64,000 bases of DNA, taken from Melieria omissa (lineage: Eukaryota; Arthropoda; Insecta; Diptera; Ulidiidae). The notes beneath the pieces are model-generated. The model was not told where the DNA came from, did not search any database, and was given only the letters and a program-made list of their open reading frames with translations. This document shows, one piece after another, positions 53,499-64,000 of this stretch. The DNA is taken from contig OZ020267.1 in assembly GCA_963971225.1 (NCBI GenBank), forward strand, positions 53,957,590 to 54,021,589, read 5' to 3'. Numbering within the stretch: position 1 is the first letter of the stretch; every line of letters starts with the position of its first letter. The position numbers and the translations under genes were made by a program.

Positions 53499-54168
53499 TG
53501 TAACGATAAGACAGTCTGTCGCTGTGCAAAGCAACCCTGTCGCTACGCGCCGTGCTATAATTCAATCTGGCAACGACGGCCGCGACAATAAGGGGAACAT
53601 TTAGGCCAACCTGGCAATGATGGACACTTTTAGTCCAACCTGGCAATGATGGCCGCGATAATGGACACTTTTAGTCCAACCTGGCAATGATGGTCGCGAT
53701 CATCATGGAAACCTTTAGTCCACACTGGAATGTGCGAGAACGATCTGCGCAATGGCCGGACAGGTATAAAAGGCAGCCGGGTGCGGCGCAGCGAGTCAGT
53801 CTGATTTTGACTAGTGAAGGTGCTACACGGAGTGATTAAGCAAATACTTAAGTGTACGAACAGTAAAGTGTAAACTGTGAATAATAAAGTGACTGTTGGT
53901 TTATTTTATTGTCTGCGTTTAAGAAACTGACTGTGTTTTATTTTCAAATTACACAATTCAGAGATACGTAACAGCCCACTAGACTTAGTATTCGTAACAA
54001 TACGTATTTTGTTATTGCTTTTTTAGTAAAGACAGTGAAGTGTGAAATTGGTGAAATAAAGTGATAGTTGGTTTTTATTGACTGCGTCTGCATAACTAAA
54101 GTTGTTTTATTTTCAAATTGCACAATCCAGTGATACGTAACAGCCCACTAGAACTAGTATTCGTAACA
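53499..54168 (+). mobile_element. solo LTR of an LTR retrotransposon
   Basis: The 670-bp sequence begins TGTAACGATAAG, ends TTCGTAACA, and is flanked on both sides by TTAT, a 4-bp target duplication. It has a TATA box (TATAAAAGGCAGCCGGG near 53766) and AATAAA poly(A) signals on the plus strand, so U3-R-U5 runs rightwards, antisense to mtd. U3 carries three copies of CAACCTGGCAATGATGG (53606-53693). The R-U5 end is present twice: about 53840-53999 and 54030-54168 share GATACGTAACAGCCCACTAG and TAGTATTCGTAACA. No internal coding region remains. Ty3/gypsy or BEL/Pao cannot be told apart from the LTR alone. Confidence 0.8.
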
Positions 54169-54910
54169 TTATTTTAAAACTGGTCACTGCAAATCTAGAA
54201 AACCCTCACAGAACCCTCTGGACAAGAGCAGAATTACTAAAAAATCTTCAACCCCTCCTGGAAATATCTTCAATTGGCATCACAAAACGCAAAAGAGTTT
54301 AGTGAAGATGGGCAGATAATGCAAAGGAAAATTTGCAAAATGGGTTAAACGAATTTTTCAAAAATTGCTTATCACATTTATGGACATTTTCATTATGACA
54401 AAGGACCATAGCAACTGAAGTAATCACTGAATGAAATATGTATTCTGCAATAATTGATTTCATGGCCTTCATGCAGTGTGCGAAAATTGCAGTCACTGGG
54501 TGTTATCAGCACAATTAAATATATGTAATATGTATATATAAATTCAAGGTCAATTGGTCAATTTAAAATTTAATATATCATGTCACATGAAGCTGGTTTA
54601 TTTTTGATAAATTTGTATTTTTTCTAAGTTAATAAGGTGATAAATGCAGAATTGTAACAAACTGCAGAGGCAAAGCGGAAAAAAAATATATATATTTTCT
54701 AAATTTTAAAATCAGAAATCAGATCAAATCTATTTTGATTTAAAAAAAATTCAAATAATAAAGGAAAGTACATTGCGTGCATTTAAAAAGTTGTTTAAAT
54801 CTATAAATCTGAAAAATTTCAATTATAGAAACGAATACATAAATATCAAATTTAAAACTAAAGAAAATTCTCTAAAACTAAAAAATAAAAACAAATAACT
54901 ATGAAAAGTA

Positions 54911-55157
54911 CAGTCGTGTCTGGATATAGTGAACTAATTATTGCAAGGCCTGTTCACAGTATCGAGGTCGTTCACTATATCAAGGTTAACATTTTTGTTC
55001 AAAAACTCGTTTTATTTGCTCAAAAAACACTTTTTGTTTTTTGATTAAACTTGTTTTCAATTATTTATTCAATTTAGAGGCTCCATATAAAAATTTGGAT
55101 GTTCACTATATCGAGGTGTTCACTATATCGGGTGTTCACTATACCCAGACACGACTG
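54911..55157. mobile_element. 247-bp MITE, Tc1/mariner-pogo type
   Basis: The terminal repeats CAGTCGTGTCTGGATATAGT and its inverted partner continue into GAAC and match at 23 of 24 positions. TA flanks both sides (54909-54910, 55158-55159). The motif TTCACTATATCGAGGT recurs four times near the ends. It has no coding capacity; mobilisation would need a pogo-like transposase elsewhere. Confidence 0.85.
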
Positions 55158-55304
55158 TAATACAAACGGAAAATTTCATAGACATACAAATTTTTGGATT
55201 TTTCAAAATAAAGATTTCCTATAAATTTAAAAATTAAAAATATGTATAAAATAATAATAAAACCAGTAAGACCGAAAACTGAAACTAAATAAAAGAAAAT
55301 AAAA

Positions 55305-55807
55305 TAAATTCAAATAAAATAAAATAAAATAAAATAAAATAAAATAAAATAAAATACAAAAATAAAATAAACTAAATTAAAATAAAATAAAATAAAATAA
55401 AATAAAATAAAATAAAATAAAATAAATTAAAATAAAATAAAATAAAATAAAATAAAATAAAACAAAATAAAATAAATAAAATAAAATAAAATAAAATAAA
55501 ATAAAATAAAATGAAATGAAATGAAATGAAATGAAATAAAATGAAATGAAATGAAATGAAATGAAATGAAATGAAATGCAATGAAATGAAATGAAATGAA
55601 ATGCAATGAAATGAAATGAAATGAAATGAAATGAAATGAAATGAAATGAAATGAAATGAAATGAAATGAAATGAAATGAAATGAAATGAAATGAAATGAA
55701 ATGAAATGAAATGAAATGAAATGAAATGAAATGAAATGAAATGAAATGAAATGAAATGAAATGAAATGAAATGAAATAAAATAAAATGAAATAAAATAAA
55801 ATAAAAT
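55305..55807. repeat. AAAAT / AAATG pentanucleotide satellite
   Basis: About 200 bp of AAAAT units passes abruptly into about 280 bp of AAATG units (ATGAA) and returns to AAAAT at 55776-55805. The two homogeneous domains differ by one base per unit, which suggests a point mutation spread by local slippage. Confidence 0.98.
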
Positions 55808-56569
55808 GCCCGTAAATATGATATCAACCTTAAAATTAAAAATAGTAAAAAAAACTATACAAAAAACAGTCTATTAAGCTGTAAATTAAAAACTATAAAT
55901 ATTCAAAAAATGTCTATAAGTACAAAAAAAATGAAGAAATTACGAATTAATAAGTTGATAAGGGATTGATTTCTTTTTAATTCAAAAAATTAAAAAAAAA
56001 ACAAACTTGCGAAAAAATCTTCGAATTCAAAAATTTAAAACTAAAACTGTTTTATAAATCCGAAAAATAAAAACAAAATCCCTAATTGTAGTAATTGAAA
56101 AAAGTATAAATTTCACAAGAGCAATTAAACAACAAAAACTATGTTTATTGTTTAGTTTGATATAAAGATTGATTACGATTTATGCGAACTCATGCAACGT
56201 CTTTTCAAATCTAAACTGTTTGAGCTATGCGACATTATGATCGATCATTAGCATAATGAACAGTTAAAACAAGCTTTCCAGACGAAAGTTGTCAATGACC
56301 GGTGATACAATGATGAGCAATTCCACACTCATTGGTTGTATGCTTAGCAGATCCATCAACTATAAATTAAATGGCACTTTTTAAAAGCGCTTTAATGGCC
56401 CGGCAAATTGACTAATTAACTGTTAACTTAAAAGCAGCCACAACAACGCCAACCAGCGAGATGCATAAAGCGAGATATGCACGTAAGAACCGGCGGCGTA
56501 GCAAACAAAGCGCTCGAAACAATGGTCAAAAGTGCTAAAAATAGTTTTCTAGGTTAATTACCACAAACA

Positions 56570-56605
56570 CACACACTCACACACACACACATAAACACTC
56601 ACACA
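56570..56605. repeat. (CA)n-rich microsatellite
   Basis: Interrupted CACACA runs with CT and TA breaks; no other feature. Confidence 0.8.
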
Positions 56606-57919
56606 CGCGGCCACGGCAAAGTGAAAATGCGCGTCCGCGTGATTTACGTTCGAAATGCGTTGAAAATGCTTTTAGTGTGGCAACGCCATAACTCACAGAG
56701 CTTTGCTCGTTTGCAATTAGCCGCCGCCAGAGGCAAACATATGCACGCGTACGTGGCCGCAGCGGCAATGCGTCGTCCAGTTGGCATTGTTGCATTTGGC
56801 AGAAAGCAACGCGTCGCAAAATTGTATTCAAGTGCGGCCATAAATCGTATTCCATCAAATTATGAACGCTCGGCCCAAAACGCTGCCGACATTAATTCGA
56901 AATGTCGCTGTGAATTGGTGGCAATGAGTTATGTATCAATTGTTGTTTGTACTGCGGCTGCAATAAATGCTCGCACGGCTCGTCGCATAGATTGTTGGAT
57001 TGCAGTGCTGATAGCAAAATGTTCGCATTGAACACTGTGAACGCGGCCCGAGAGCAAAAAACATAAACAAAACGGCAACAGGGGAATTTTGTACACTGTT
57101 GTTGTTGTTAGCAAAAAGTGTTTGTTGCGAGTTGTGTGTGTCAAACTTTATGCCCAAAGTCAACCCTCAACCGATCGTTTGTTATCGGCGCCATAATTTT
57201 GCCATCATAAATTGTGTGATTATAAATTTTAGTGGCCATAGACATGGCATCGATATTGGCTAATTGGTGCGTTTGGCCACTAAATTAGGGTTTATTGCGG
57301 GGCAGCTTAATTCTCGAGTGGATGCGTCATTGTTAACATTCGATCACAAATTATCGGGGCACATAAAAACTGAAGTAAAATTCGAATATGAAAAATTCGA
57401 AATACCGCCAAGTTTCAAGCACTTTGACAGCAACTAGAATGAGTGCAGTTGTTGTTGCAGTTACATGTAAATGTTTGCTGGACATGCGGACAACTGTTAC
57501 ACACATTTCTAGCATATTTGCATGCGGCAAATATCAACAAAAGCCATTACAAATAAGAATCGAGTACGAGTAGCTGGAAGCTTTGTTATGGAAGTTTAAC
57601 TGGTAAACAGAGAAGCAGAGCAGCTGAGCTGGCGCCTGCAAATGTGTGTCGTTTTGAAATATTTATTTAAATTTAAATTGTGCCGATGGAATATTGTGTT
57701 CACCTGCGCTTCGAAAGGCGGTTTGCAATATGGTCGGGGAACAGGGTTACCAGCTGTTTTTGCAGGACAGTTCGGTGTTTGGAAAGCTTAAGTGGACGTA
57801 GGAAGGTCTTAATGAAAGTATTTCTTAGCGAGTTTAAGTCTTAATAAGTCTTGAATGATCTGTTGAATATCACTTCGTCGACTCTCTTAACCCGAGACAT
57901 CCAATATTCATGCATTTAT

Positions 57920-58040
57920 AGCAGACATGAGCCTGACAAAGGTTCCTTATATGAGATCGTTTTTGTCCATGAATCATTAAAGGCACAAAAGATCTTAAAG
58001 TTCTAACAGGTAACTTTTTTATGAATTGAATCTAGTTTAA
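57920..58040 (+). repeat. dispersed repeat family, copy 5
   Basis: CCTGACAAAGGTTCCTTATA, TGAGATCGTTTTTGTCCATG and AGTTCTAACAGGTAAC followed by TTTATGAATTGAATCT match the family core in the same orientation as the other copies. Confidence 0.55.
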
Positions 58041-59255
58041 TCTGTTGAAGTACGCAATCTCTTTATTTCAATACACAAATATTTGTGTGTTTGTTTTTTT
58101 GATATTAATAGTTGAAAGACAATTTACTATTTACGGTTTTCGAAGACCAAAAGCCTTAAAACAGTGGTTCTTCATCACTGTCAAGACTTCATCTAAAAGT
58201 CAAATTGGTTTATTGACAGAAATCCGGGAAGAGATACTTTAATCAAAAATAATATAACAATATTCTATTAGGAAAAGAAATTAGTTAGGTCTGTTTTCAA
58301 AAAATGGCTCTGACTATTGTGAATGGTTTATGGTAACAGCTGATGGGGAGGTTAGACATCTGTCATAAATATTCATCTAATATTGCTTCGAATTTTAAAG
58401 AAATTCTTATATTTTACTGTGTTGGATATCTTTCACTTTGTGTTAACTAAGACGATTTTTTAATTGCAAGTAGGTGATTCAAAGTCAAAAAAGAAAAGGT
58501 TTTTACACTGAATTGTGACTAAGAATGACAAATGAATATTCTACGACAACCACATGGAGAAAAAATACCACACTAGGCCCGGTGAAACGTTGCCATAGAT
58601 CTCAACATCAAAGCCAAAACTGAATATTTGTGGTTCTAAACTCAGGCTGTGTGTCTGGTGGGACCAAAAGGAAAAGTTTTTCTTCTCTCGCAGAACCTGA
58701 AAATTGGTTCAGAACTGAGATTGCCTCAATAGACGAGACATTTTTTCGAGATGGAATCGGAAAATTGCCTGAGAGATGAGAAAAAGTAATAACCACTTAC
58801 GGCTAATACTTTGATTATTTAGTTCATTTATTTTGCTAATTAACTAATTTGTGATGACGGTGATGATGATGTGAGGGTGGGCAGGAAGGCTACGAGCTGT
58901 CCATAGCACTCAGTCCACTTGGACCATTTTACTATACCCATGGTGGAGCGTAAGTGAAGGGAAAAGATAGGATAGGGGAGAAGAGTTGTGGAAAGTATTA
59001 AGGGTCCTCACTCTCCCGAACTACCTGGTTTCTTTTAGGAACCCGAGGAGGTCAGGGATACATCGTTGCCCACTATAGGTGGCAGATGTAATGCTTTGTT
59101 GTGTCCACGTCCTCGAGACATGAAGTAGCAGTCAGCTCGCTACCCGCTGAACAATCGAGGCCGAAGCCGAAGCTTCAAATTCAGATTCAATTCTTTGGAG
59201 CAGATACCATAGCCACCTTGTCAAGCATCTTGGATCGGACCGCATATATATGTAG

Positions 59256-60062
59256 TAGGGATTGCAATTCCGGACCAGTTTTACAATCCCGGTATTTTCG
59301 GGACTGAAAATCATAATCCCGGGATTCCGGGATTTGTTTCGGGATTGAATATACTACTTTAAGGAACTAGTTCAGACTTTTTTTCAATCAAATAAATTAT
59401 ATCTATGTATTAAATACATTTTTTTATACTTAATTTAAAACTAAGAATAAAATATTTATGAACAATACGTTAAAAACGCGTTTAATTGCCAAATTATCTG
59501 GCTACGCTGCTGAAAAAGGCATCTCTCTGGTTCAATACTAGTAGATCAAATCGTATTATATGTGAATCTTCAAGTTTTGGTCATTCAAAATAAGTTCGGT
59601 GTGAGTAATAACTATCAATAATTCAAGTGTCGCTATAATTTTAATTCTCAAACGCTGATGAGTTAAACTTGCATGTTTTTAGAAAATTCTAATTGTTTAC
59701 TTTTTTGAATGGATTCATTTTTTGGGGGCGTAAGCTTGTTTGCACTTCTGATTTTGGTTACTGGCAAATTTGTACTGGAAAAGTACCAACACAGAGTTAG
59801 TTTGAACAAATTTGTAAAAAGTATTTATACACAAACAGAGCTATTGTTGCATTAACACTTATTCAAACGTCACAGGCAATGGGCAATTTATTTTTTGTGT
59901 TAAATAAGAAGGGTTGTATTTTTCGAAATCAACGTGACAAAAGCAAAAAGTTAGCTTTTTTTTTTGTTTCGATTGACAAAATCCAATCCCGGGATTTTTC
60001 GGGACTGAAATTGTCCGGAATCCAGGAATTCGGGATTCACGATCCCGGGATTGCAATTCCTA
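59256..60062. mobile_element. 807-bp non-autonomous hAT element
   Basis: The ends TAGGGATTGCAATTCCGG and (reverse complement) TAGGAATTGCAATCCCGG match at 16 of 18 bases. An exact 8-bp duplication ATATGTAG flanks it (59248-59255 and 60063-60070), the hAT hallmark. Subterminal DNA at both ends is packed with AATCCCGGGATT palindromes, and ATCCCGG(T/G)ATTTTCGGGAC also recurs as a direct repeat at 59287 and 59985. No transposase frame is present. Confidence 0.9.
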
Positions 60063-61038
60063 ATATGTAGGTATGGAGATCATTGTTTGAGGGCTAAGCA
60101 CCCAATTCCCATTCGGTTCTAGATGGGATGGAAACATGCTAATCCTTATCAAAGAAGAGCTTTAGAAATTGCATTCAATGCATTTACAGAGTTTAAATTA
60201 CTTCTTTTTAAGTATATAGCACTTCAAACCAAAGAGAGAAGATTTTAGTATAAAGAAAACTACCCTTTTCAAGATTTGAATCACTTATCTTCATATGTGC
60301 ATTCAAAGTGTAGCTTTGCTGACCTTTTTCGTATCCATCAGAATTTCTCAGAAATTCATACAAAATTCACACAGACTTTTTCACATTTGATTTATTTCAA
60401 TTTGCCACCGCATTGCCTGGTGACGGCTGGCTGATTTGCGGCCAACAGTCGCACAAACGATCAGGTGACTCAACAACAGCACGCGGCAGCAATCAGCGAC
60501 GTCAAGCAATTTCACTATTCTCGTGGTGACTGTTTCATTTTTTTTAATTTTTTTACTGTTCTTGTTGTTGTTGCTATATTCAGTTTGTGTTTGCCAGCAG
60601 CGAATGTTGCTTATCAGTAGCTGTTGTCAACGTTTTTTTGTTGGTTTTTTGTTTGTTATTTATTTTCTGCTACAAGGCAAACGACATGGCACACTTTTCA
60701 CTGTCGCCAGACAGCTTAAAATTATTTAATTTAAAAATGTTTAAAAAAGAGGAAAAGCATTTAGCATTTAGTAAGTTTTGAGAGGAAATTGCTTCCAGGG
60801 CACTGTGACAGCAATTGGTGCAGCTCGAATGAAGCGGCTTGCAACAGTTTTCTGAGTGGAGTTTGTCTTTTACTTCTGGTGCCATTTGTTTTATTTCTCT
60901 TGGATTTGTCTTTGGAGATTTGTTACCAAATTTCCAAATTCATTTAAAGCTTCATTGTGTGCGCTGTGGTTAATCAATAAAATTAATGTGGCATTATAAA
61001 ACACCAACAACAATAGCAAAACATAAATTCTTTCTCCA

Positions 61039-61820
61039 GCCAATCTAAAACTTTAACACAGGTCGCTTACAATGAGGCATTCGCCCAAGCAATAAATTGT
61101 CTAATTCAGCGTTTGGTTACTTCACTAGCGGTATTCACCATCTGTGCGAAACGAGCAAAATTTATTATTAACTCAACAACAACAAAATACAGTAATTTCT
61201 TTGGCAATTAAAAGTATTCTTCGGCTGACTAAGCTTCTCAAATCGAATGTTGCCATATGTTCAATTCGCATACATTGTGAATGCCGCAACTTATTTTCAG
61301 CCAATCTAAAACTTTAACACAGGTCGCTTACAATGGGGCACTCGCCCAAGCAATAAATTGTCTAATTCAGCGTTTGTTTACTTCACTAGCGGTATTCACC
61401 ATCTGTGCGAAACGAGCAAAATTTATTATTAACTCAACAACAACAAAATACAGTAATTCCTTTGGAAATTACAAGTATTCTTCGGCTTATTGAGCTTCTT
61501 AAATCGAATGTTGCCATATGTTCAATTCGCATACATTGTGAATGCCGCAATTTATTTTCAGCCAATCTAAAACTTTAACACAGGTCGCTTACAATGGGGC
61601 ACTCGCCCAAGCAATAAATTGTCTAATTCAGCGTTTGGTTACTTCACTAGCGGTATTCACCATCTGTGCGAAACGAGCAAAATTTATTATTAACTCAACA
61701 ACAACAAAATACAGTAATTCCTTTGGCAATTAAAAGTATTCTTCGGCTGACTAAGCTTCTCAAATCGAATGTTGCCATATGTTCAATTCGCATACATTAT
61801 GAATGCCGCAATTAATTGCC
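61039..61820 (+). repeat. 261-bp tandem triplication
   Basis: GCCAATCTAAAACTTTAACA starts units at 61039, 61300 and 61561, exactly 261 bp apart, with only scattered substitutions between units. The period is a multiple of three, so one plus frame (QVAYNGALAQAINCLIQRL) reappears in each unit, but it is stopped at the same point (FGN) in units 1 and 3 and lacks coding-type substitutions. It is probably a recent noncoding duplication. Confidence 0.95.
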
Positions 61821-62909
61821 TCCAAATTATGTTGTTTAATTTTTTATTGTTGTAGCTCCTAATCTATCGCTGCTTGCTTCTCCTCAGCCTCAAAGCGCAC
61901 TGCGTCTAGAAGCAGCAAAACGCCCACAAGTGCGCTGCGTATCGGCGCGAAAAGATCTAAACAAGTGAGCGCCAACACGAATGTCGCGTGCCCTGAAAAC
62001 GTGCGTTCGATGGCTGTTAGCCACCGTTGCGCCGCAACGTCAGAGTCGCCCACGGTCAACCCTACAGTGTTGCTGTTGCTTGTTTTCTGTTTACAATTTC
62101 AGTATTTCAATTGATTTTGCAACGCTTAATGCTGCTTCAATTGACTTTCTGGCCTATTGGCGTGTTGACTGTTAATATGCACGTTTTTTCAGTGTCGTCG
62201 TTGTTGTTGTCGCCGTTGCGGTTATGTAAGCGTATCTTGTTGCTGCTACTGGAATTTGTCATTGTTGTTATTGCTGTTGTTGTTATTATTGGTATCAACT
62301 CAGATACGAAATGCAAATATTTGTAGCCATGGCAGCACGTTTATTAATTAAGTCATAAGATGCCACCGTCTTCCACTGTTTCGAATTGTTGCGGTTGATA
62401 TTTGTTTCGGTGTTGTTTTTGTTGTTATCTTAATTAAAATTGCCTTGCTGTGTTTTCTTATGCGTGTGTGTGTGTGTGTGCGAGTGTGTTTGTATGTGCG
62501 TTGGCAAAGAGAAGAATTTCATCAATTACGATTGTAAAAATGCCTCCAAACGAGAATTAATTACACAAGGCTTCGCTTCCATTGATATTCGCGGAAAACA
62601 TTTGTATTTGTTGTTATTTTTGTAATTTATTTGTTATGCTTGACTTAAGATAAATAAGAAGATTGTATGGGCCACAATCATTCAAACATGTACATAAATA
62701 AAACACCGGCCGGCAGCAATTTTCACTCATACAACTGAATAAAAGTTGAGATCAAATTGATATTTGAGAAAGTTTCGGGCCATGTCTTCGAAACATTTCT
62801 GTTTCAGAGGTTCAAAGTATTACAATTTTCTACAAAGTGGAAATAGTTAAGAATTTTTTATATTGTTTTTCCTTTTTTCTTGCCTTCATTTCGATAGCAA
62901 AGTTTGGAA

Positions 62910-63175
62910 AATTAAATGAAGCACGGCTATGCTGGTTTGGCCGTGTCACAGATAACACATGTCTCCCGTATGAACAATGAAGCTTCGGGGAAGAAGTTGT
63001 TCGATGCGGTAGTTGGAGATCAATGGCGCAAAGAAAGTCTGGTGTCTCCGATGGAAGGAACAAGTTAAGGAAGCCTTATTATCTCTTGATGTGACCAACT
63101 GAAGAAGGCGCGCGCAAAGCAGAGACGCCTGGAGAGGGCTTTTGCGGCAGGCCGTAACCTGGTATTGGGTTTCTT
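62910..63175 (+). pseudogene. non-LTR retrotransposon 3'-end fragment
   Basis: Frames read RLCWFGRV near the start and, after a shift, LRWKEQVKEALLSLDVTN, then after a stop RRRAQSRDAWRGLLRQAVTW. This matches the RLxWxGHV...GRPxxRWxDxVxxDL...W...AxDRxxWR region common at the C-terminus of insect endonuclease/reverse-transcriptase proteins. It has stops and frameshifts. Confidence 0.6.
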
Positions 63176-64000
63176 TGGCCAGTTGAGGAAGTTTGCAAAT
63201 AAGATGATTTTGGCCAATAAGTATTTCATATTCAAATCAGTTTTCAGTTTTTTCGTACCCAGTCTTACATAAATATTTACATCAAATTTCTAACCTAAAC
63301 ATAATTTTCTCTATAATTTTATATTGCAATAAAATCCAAATCAATTTTATGTCTCATGTCTGACATAAAATTGTTCAAAGCATGACAACAAAATCAACAA
63401 GCGTCAATCATGTGTGGATTTTTGTGCGGTTCTCATAGATACAAAGTCTATGCACCGTCACGCTTCGGTCACAATGCTACAGGAATATCATTTACCTACG
63501 GACATACATATAGTAAATATGTACATATGTACCGATGCGTCTATTACTACTTACTAGCAAAAATTATGGAACATTGCTTTTTTGTTTCTCCGCGCACTGC
63601 AAAGTTATGCTTCAATGAGCAACAATTATTGGCAACTAAGTATATGAAATCGTAGGAGCTTCAATTGAGTTGGCTGAGAAAAATATTGGCAAATGTTATG
63701 TAAAGTAGGAAAGTTGGAATGACGAAACGGCGAGAGTGCTGAAAATTATGTCATTTACCTGATTTGGCATTAAAATGATTGAAACTGTAATGAAACTTAT
63801 GTGAAAAGCAACGACTTCATCGTTATTAAGACGAGAGAATGTTATGCAATTTTTAGTTAGTTTTGACATTTACTTATAAAGACTTTATTAACACGTTCCA
63901 GGCATTCCAAATAGGATTATGGGATAATGATTCAGTAAGTGATTAGAGGTTAATGTGACAAAAGGCTTGATTACACGTAACGAGTCGAGTGACGAGACAT

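Larger units (their letters stand above)
33833..64000. other. no defensible exon: upstream mtd intron or 5' flank
   Basis: I looked for minus-strand exons ending in phase 2 to join exon a and for plus-strand genes and found none convincing. Unannotated gaps between the repeats listed separately are AT-rich. Slightly GC-richer islands occur at 40.2-40.5, 45.43-46.03, 48.27-49.21 and 56.5-57.06 kb. They carry only short, codon-poor frames and could be promoters, untranslated exons or enhancers. Confidence 0.5.

Noticed and set aside
55372..55827. 151-residue minus-strand frame of FHFIS repeats
   Set aside because: It is the translation of the AAAAT/AAATG satellite.
56621..57031. 136-residue plus-strand frame
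   Set aside because: It is in a GC-richer island where both strands are open; no domain or codon bias supports it.
60670..60885. Minus-strand frame MAPEVKDKLHSENCCKPLHS with good ATG context
   Set aside because: No suitable donor follows and the composition turns AT-rich and non-coding after 40 codons.
61281..61733. 63-70 residue frames repeated in the 261-bp triplication
   Set aside because: They recur only because the period is a multiple of three; they begin inside the repeat and differ by random substitutions.

Overview
This window looks like intronic and exonic DNA from a higher fly (Diptera, Schizophora). A tephritid fruit fly fits best, but the family is an inference. The base composition is AT-rich, introns range from tens of bases to over 11 kb, and DNA transposons, LTR remnants and simple satellites are abundant. 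One conserved protein-coding gene runs the length of the left half on the minus strand. It is the fly OXR1/TLDc-family gene mustard (mtd). Ten exons can be joined with consistent splice phases between 33832 and 2958: two short Ser/Arg-rich N-terminal exons, a LysM exon, a GRAM-like exon, and six exons encoding an acidic, Ser/Thr-rich linker. The catalytic-looking TLDc end of the protein is not here and should lie to the left of position 1. A candidate alternative first exon (13829-13568) would start a shorter isoform directly upstream of the LysM exon.

Other gene content is small. An intact tRNA-Glu(UUC) lies on the plus strand inside the intron between the LysM and GRAM exons (9496-9567). 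A complete mariner element with an uninterrupted 349-residue transposase and perfect 27-bp terminal repeats lies in the intron at the far left (1125-2418).

From about 33.9 kb to the right edge I found no exon I can defend. This is presumably upstream intron and/or 5' flank of mtd. It holds a 1.2-kb GTGAT pentanucleotide satellite, a nested series of TTAA-flanked elements (38.2-39.5 kb), tRNA-derived SINE-like copies (41-45 kb), and a dispersed repeat family present at least five times in the same orientation. It also holds a 670-bp solo LTR with a 4-bp target duplication (53499-54168), a 247-bp MITE with TA duplication (54911-55157), an AAAAT/AAATG satellite (55.3-55.8 kb), an 807-bp non-autonomous hAT element with an exact 8-bp duplication (59256-60062), and a perfect-period 261-bp triplication (61039-61820). 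The introns in the left half contain several decayed minisatellites and fragments of non-LTR retrotransposons.

The strongest points for follow-up are the intact mariner, the alternative start of mtd, the nested TTAA elements, the co-oriented dispersed repeat family, and the concentration of pentanucleotide satellites in one gene.
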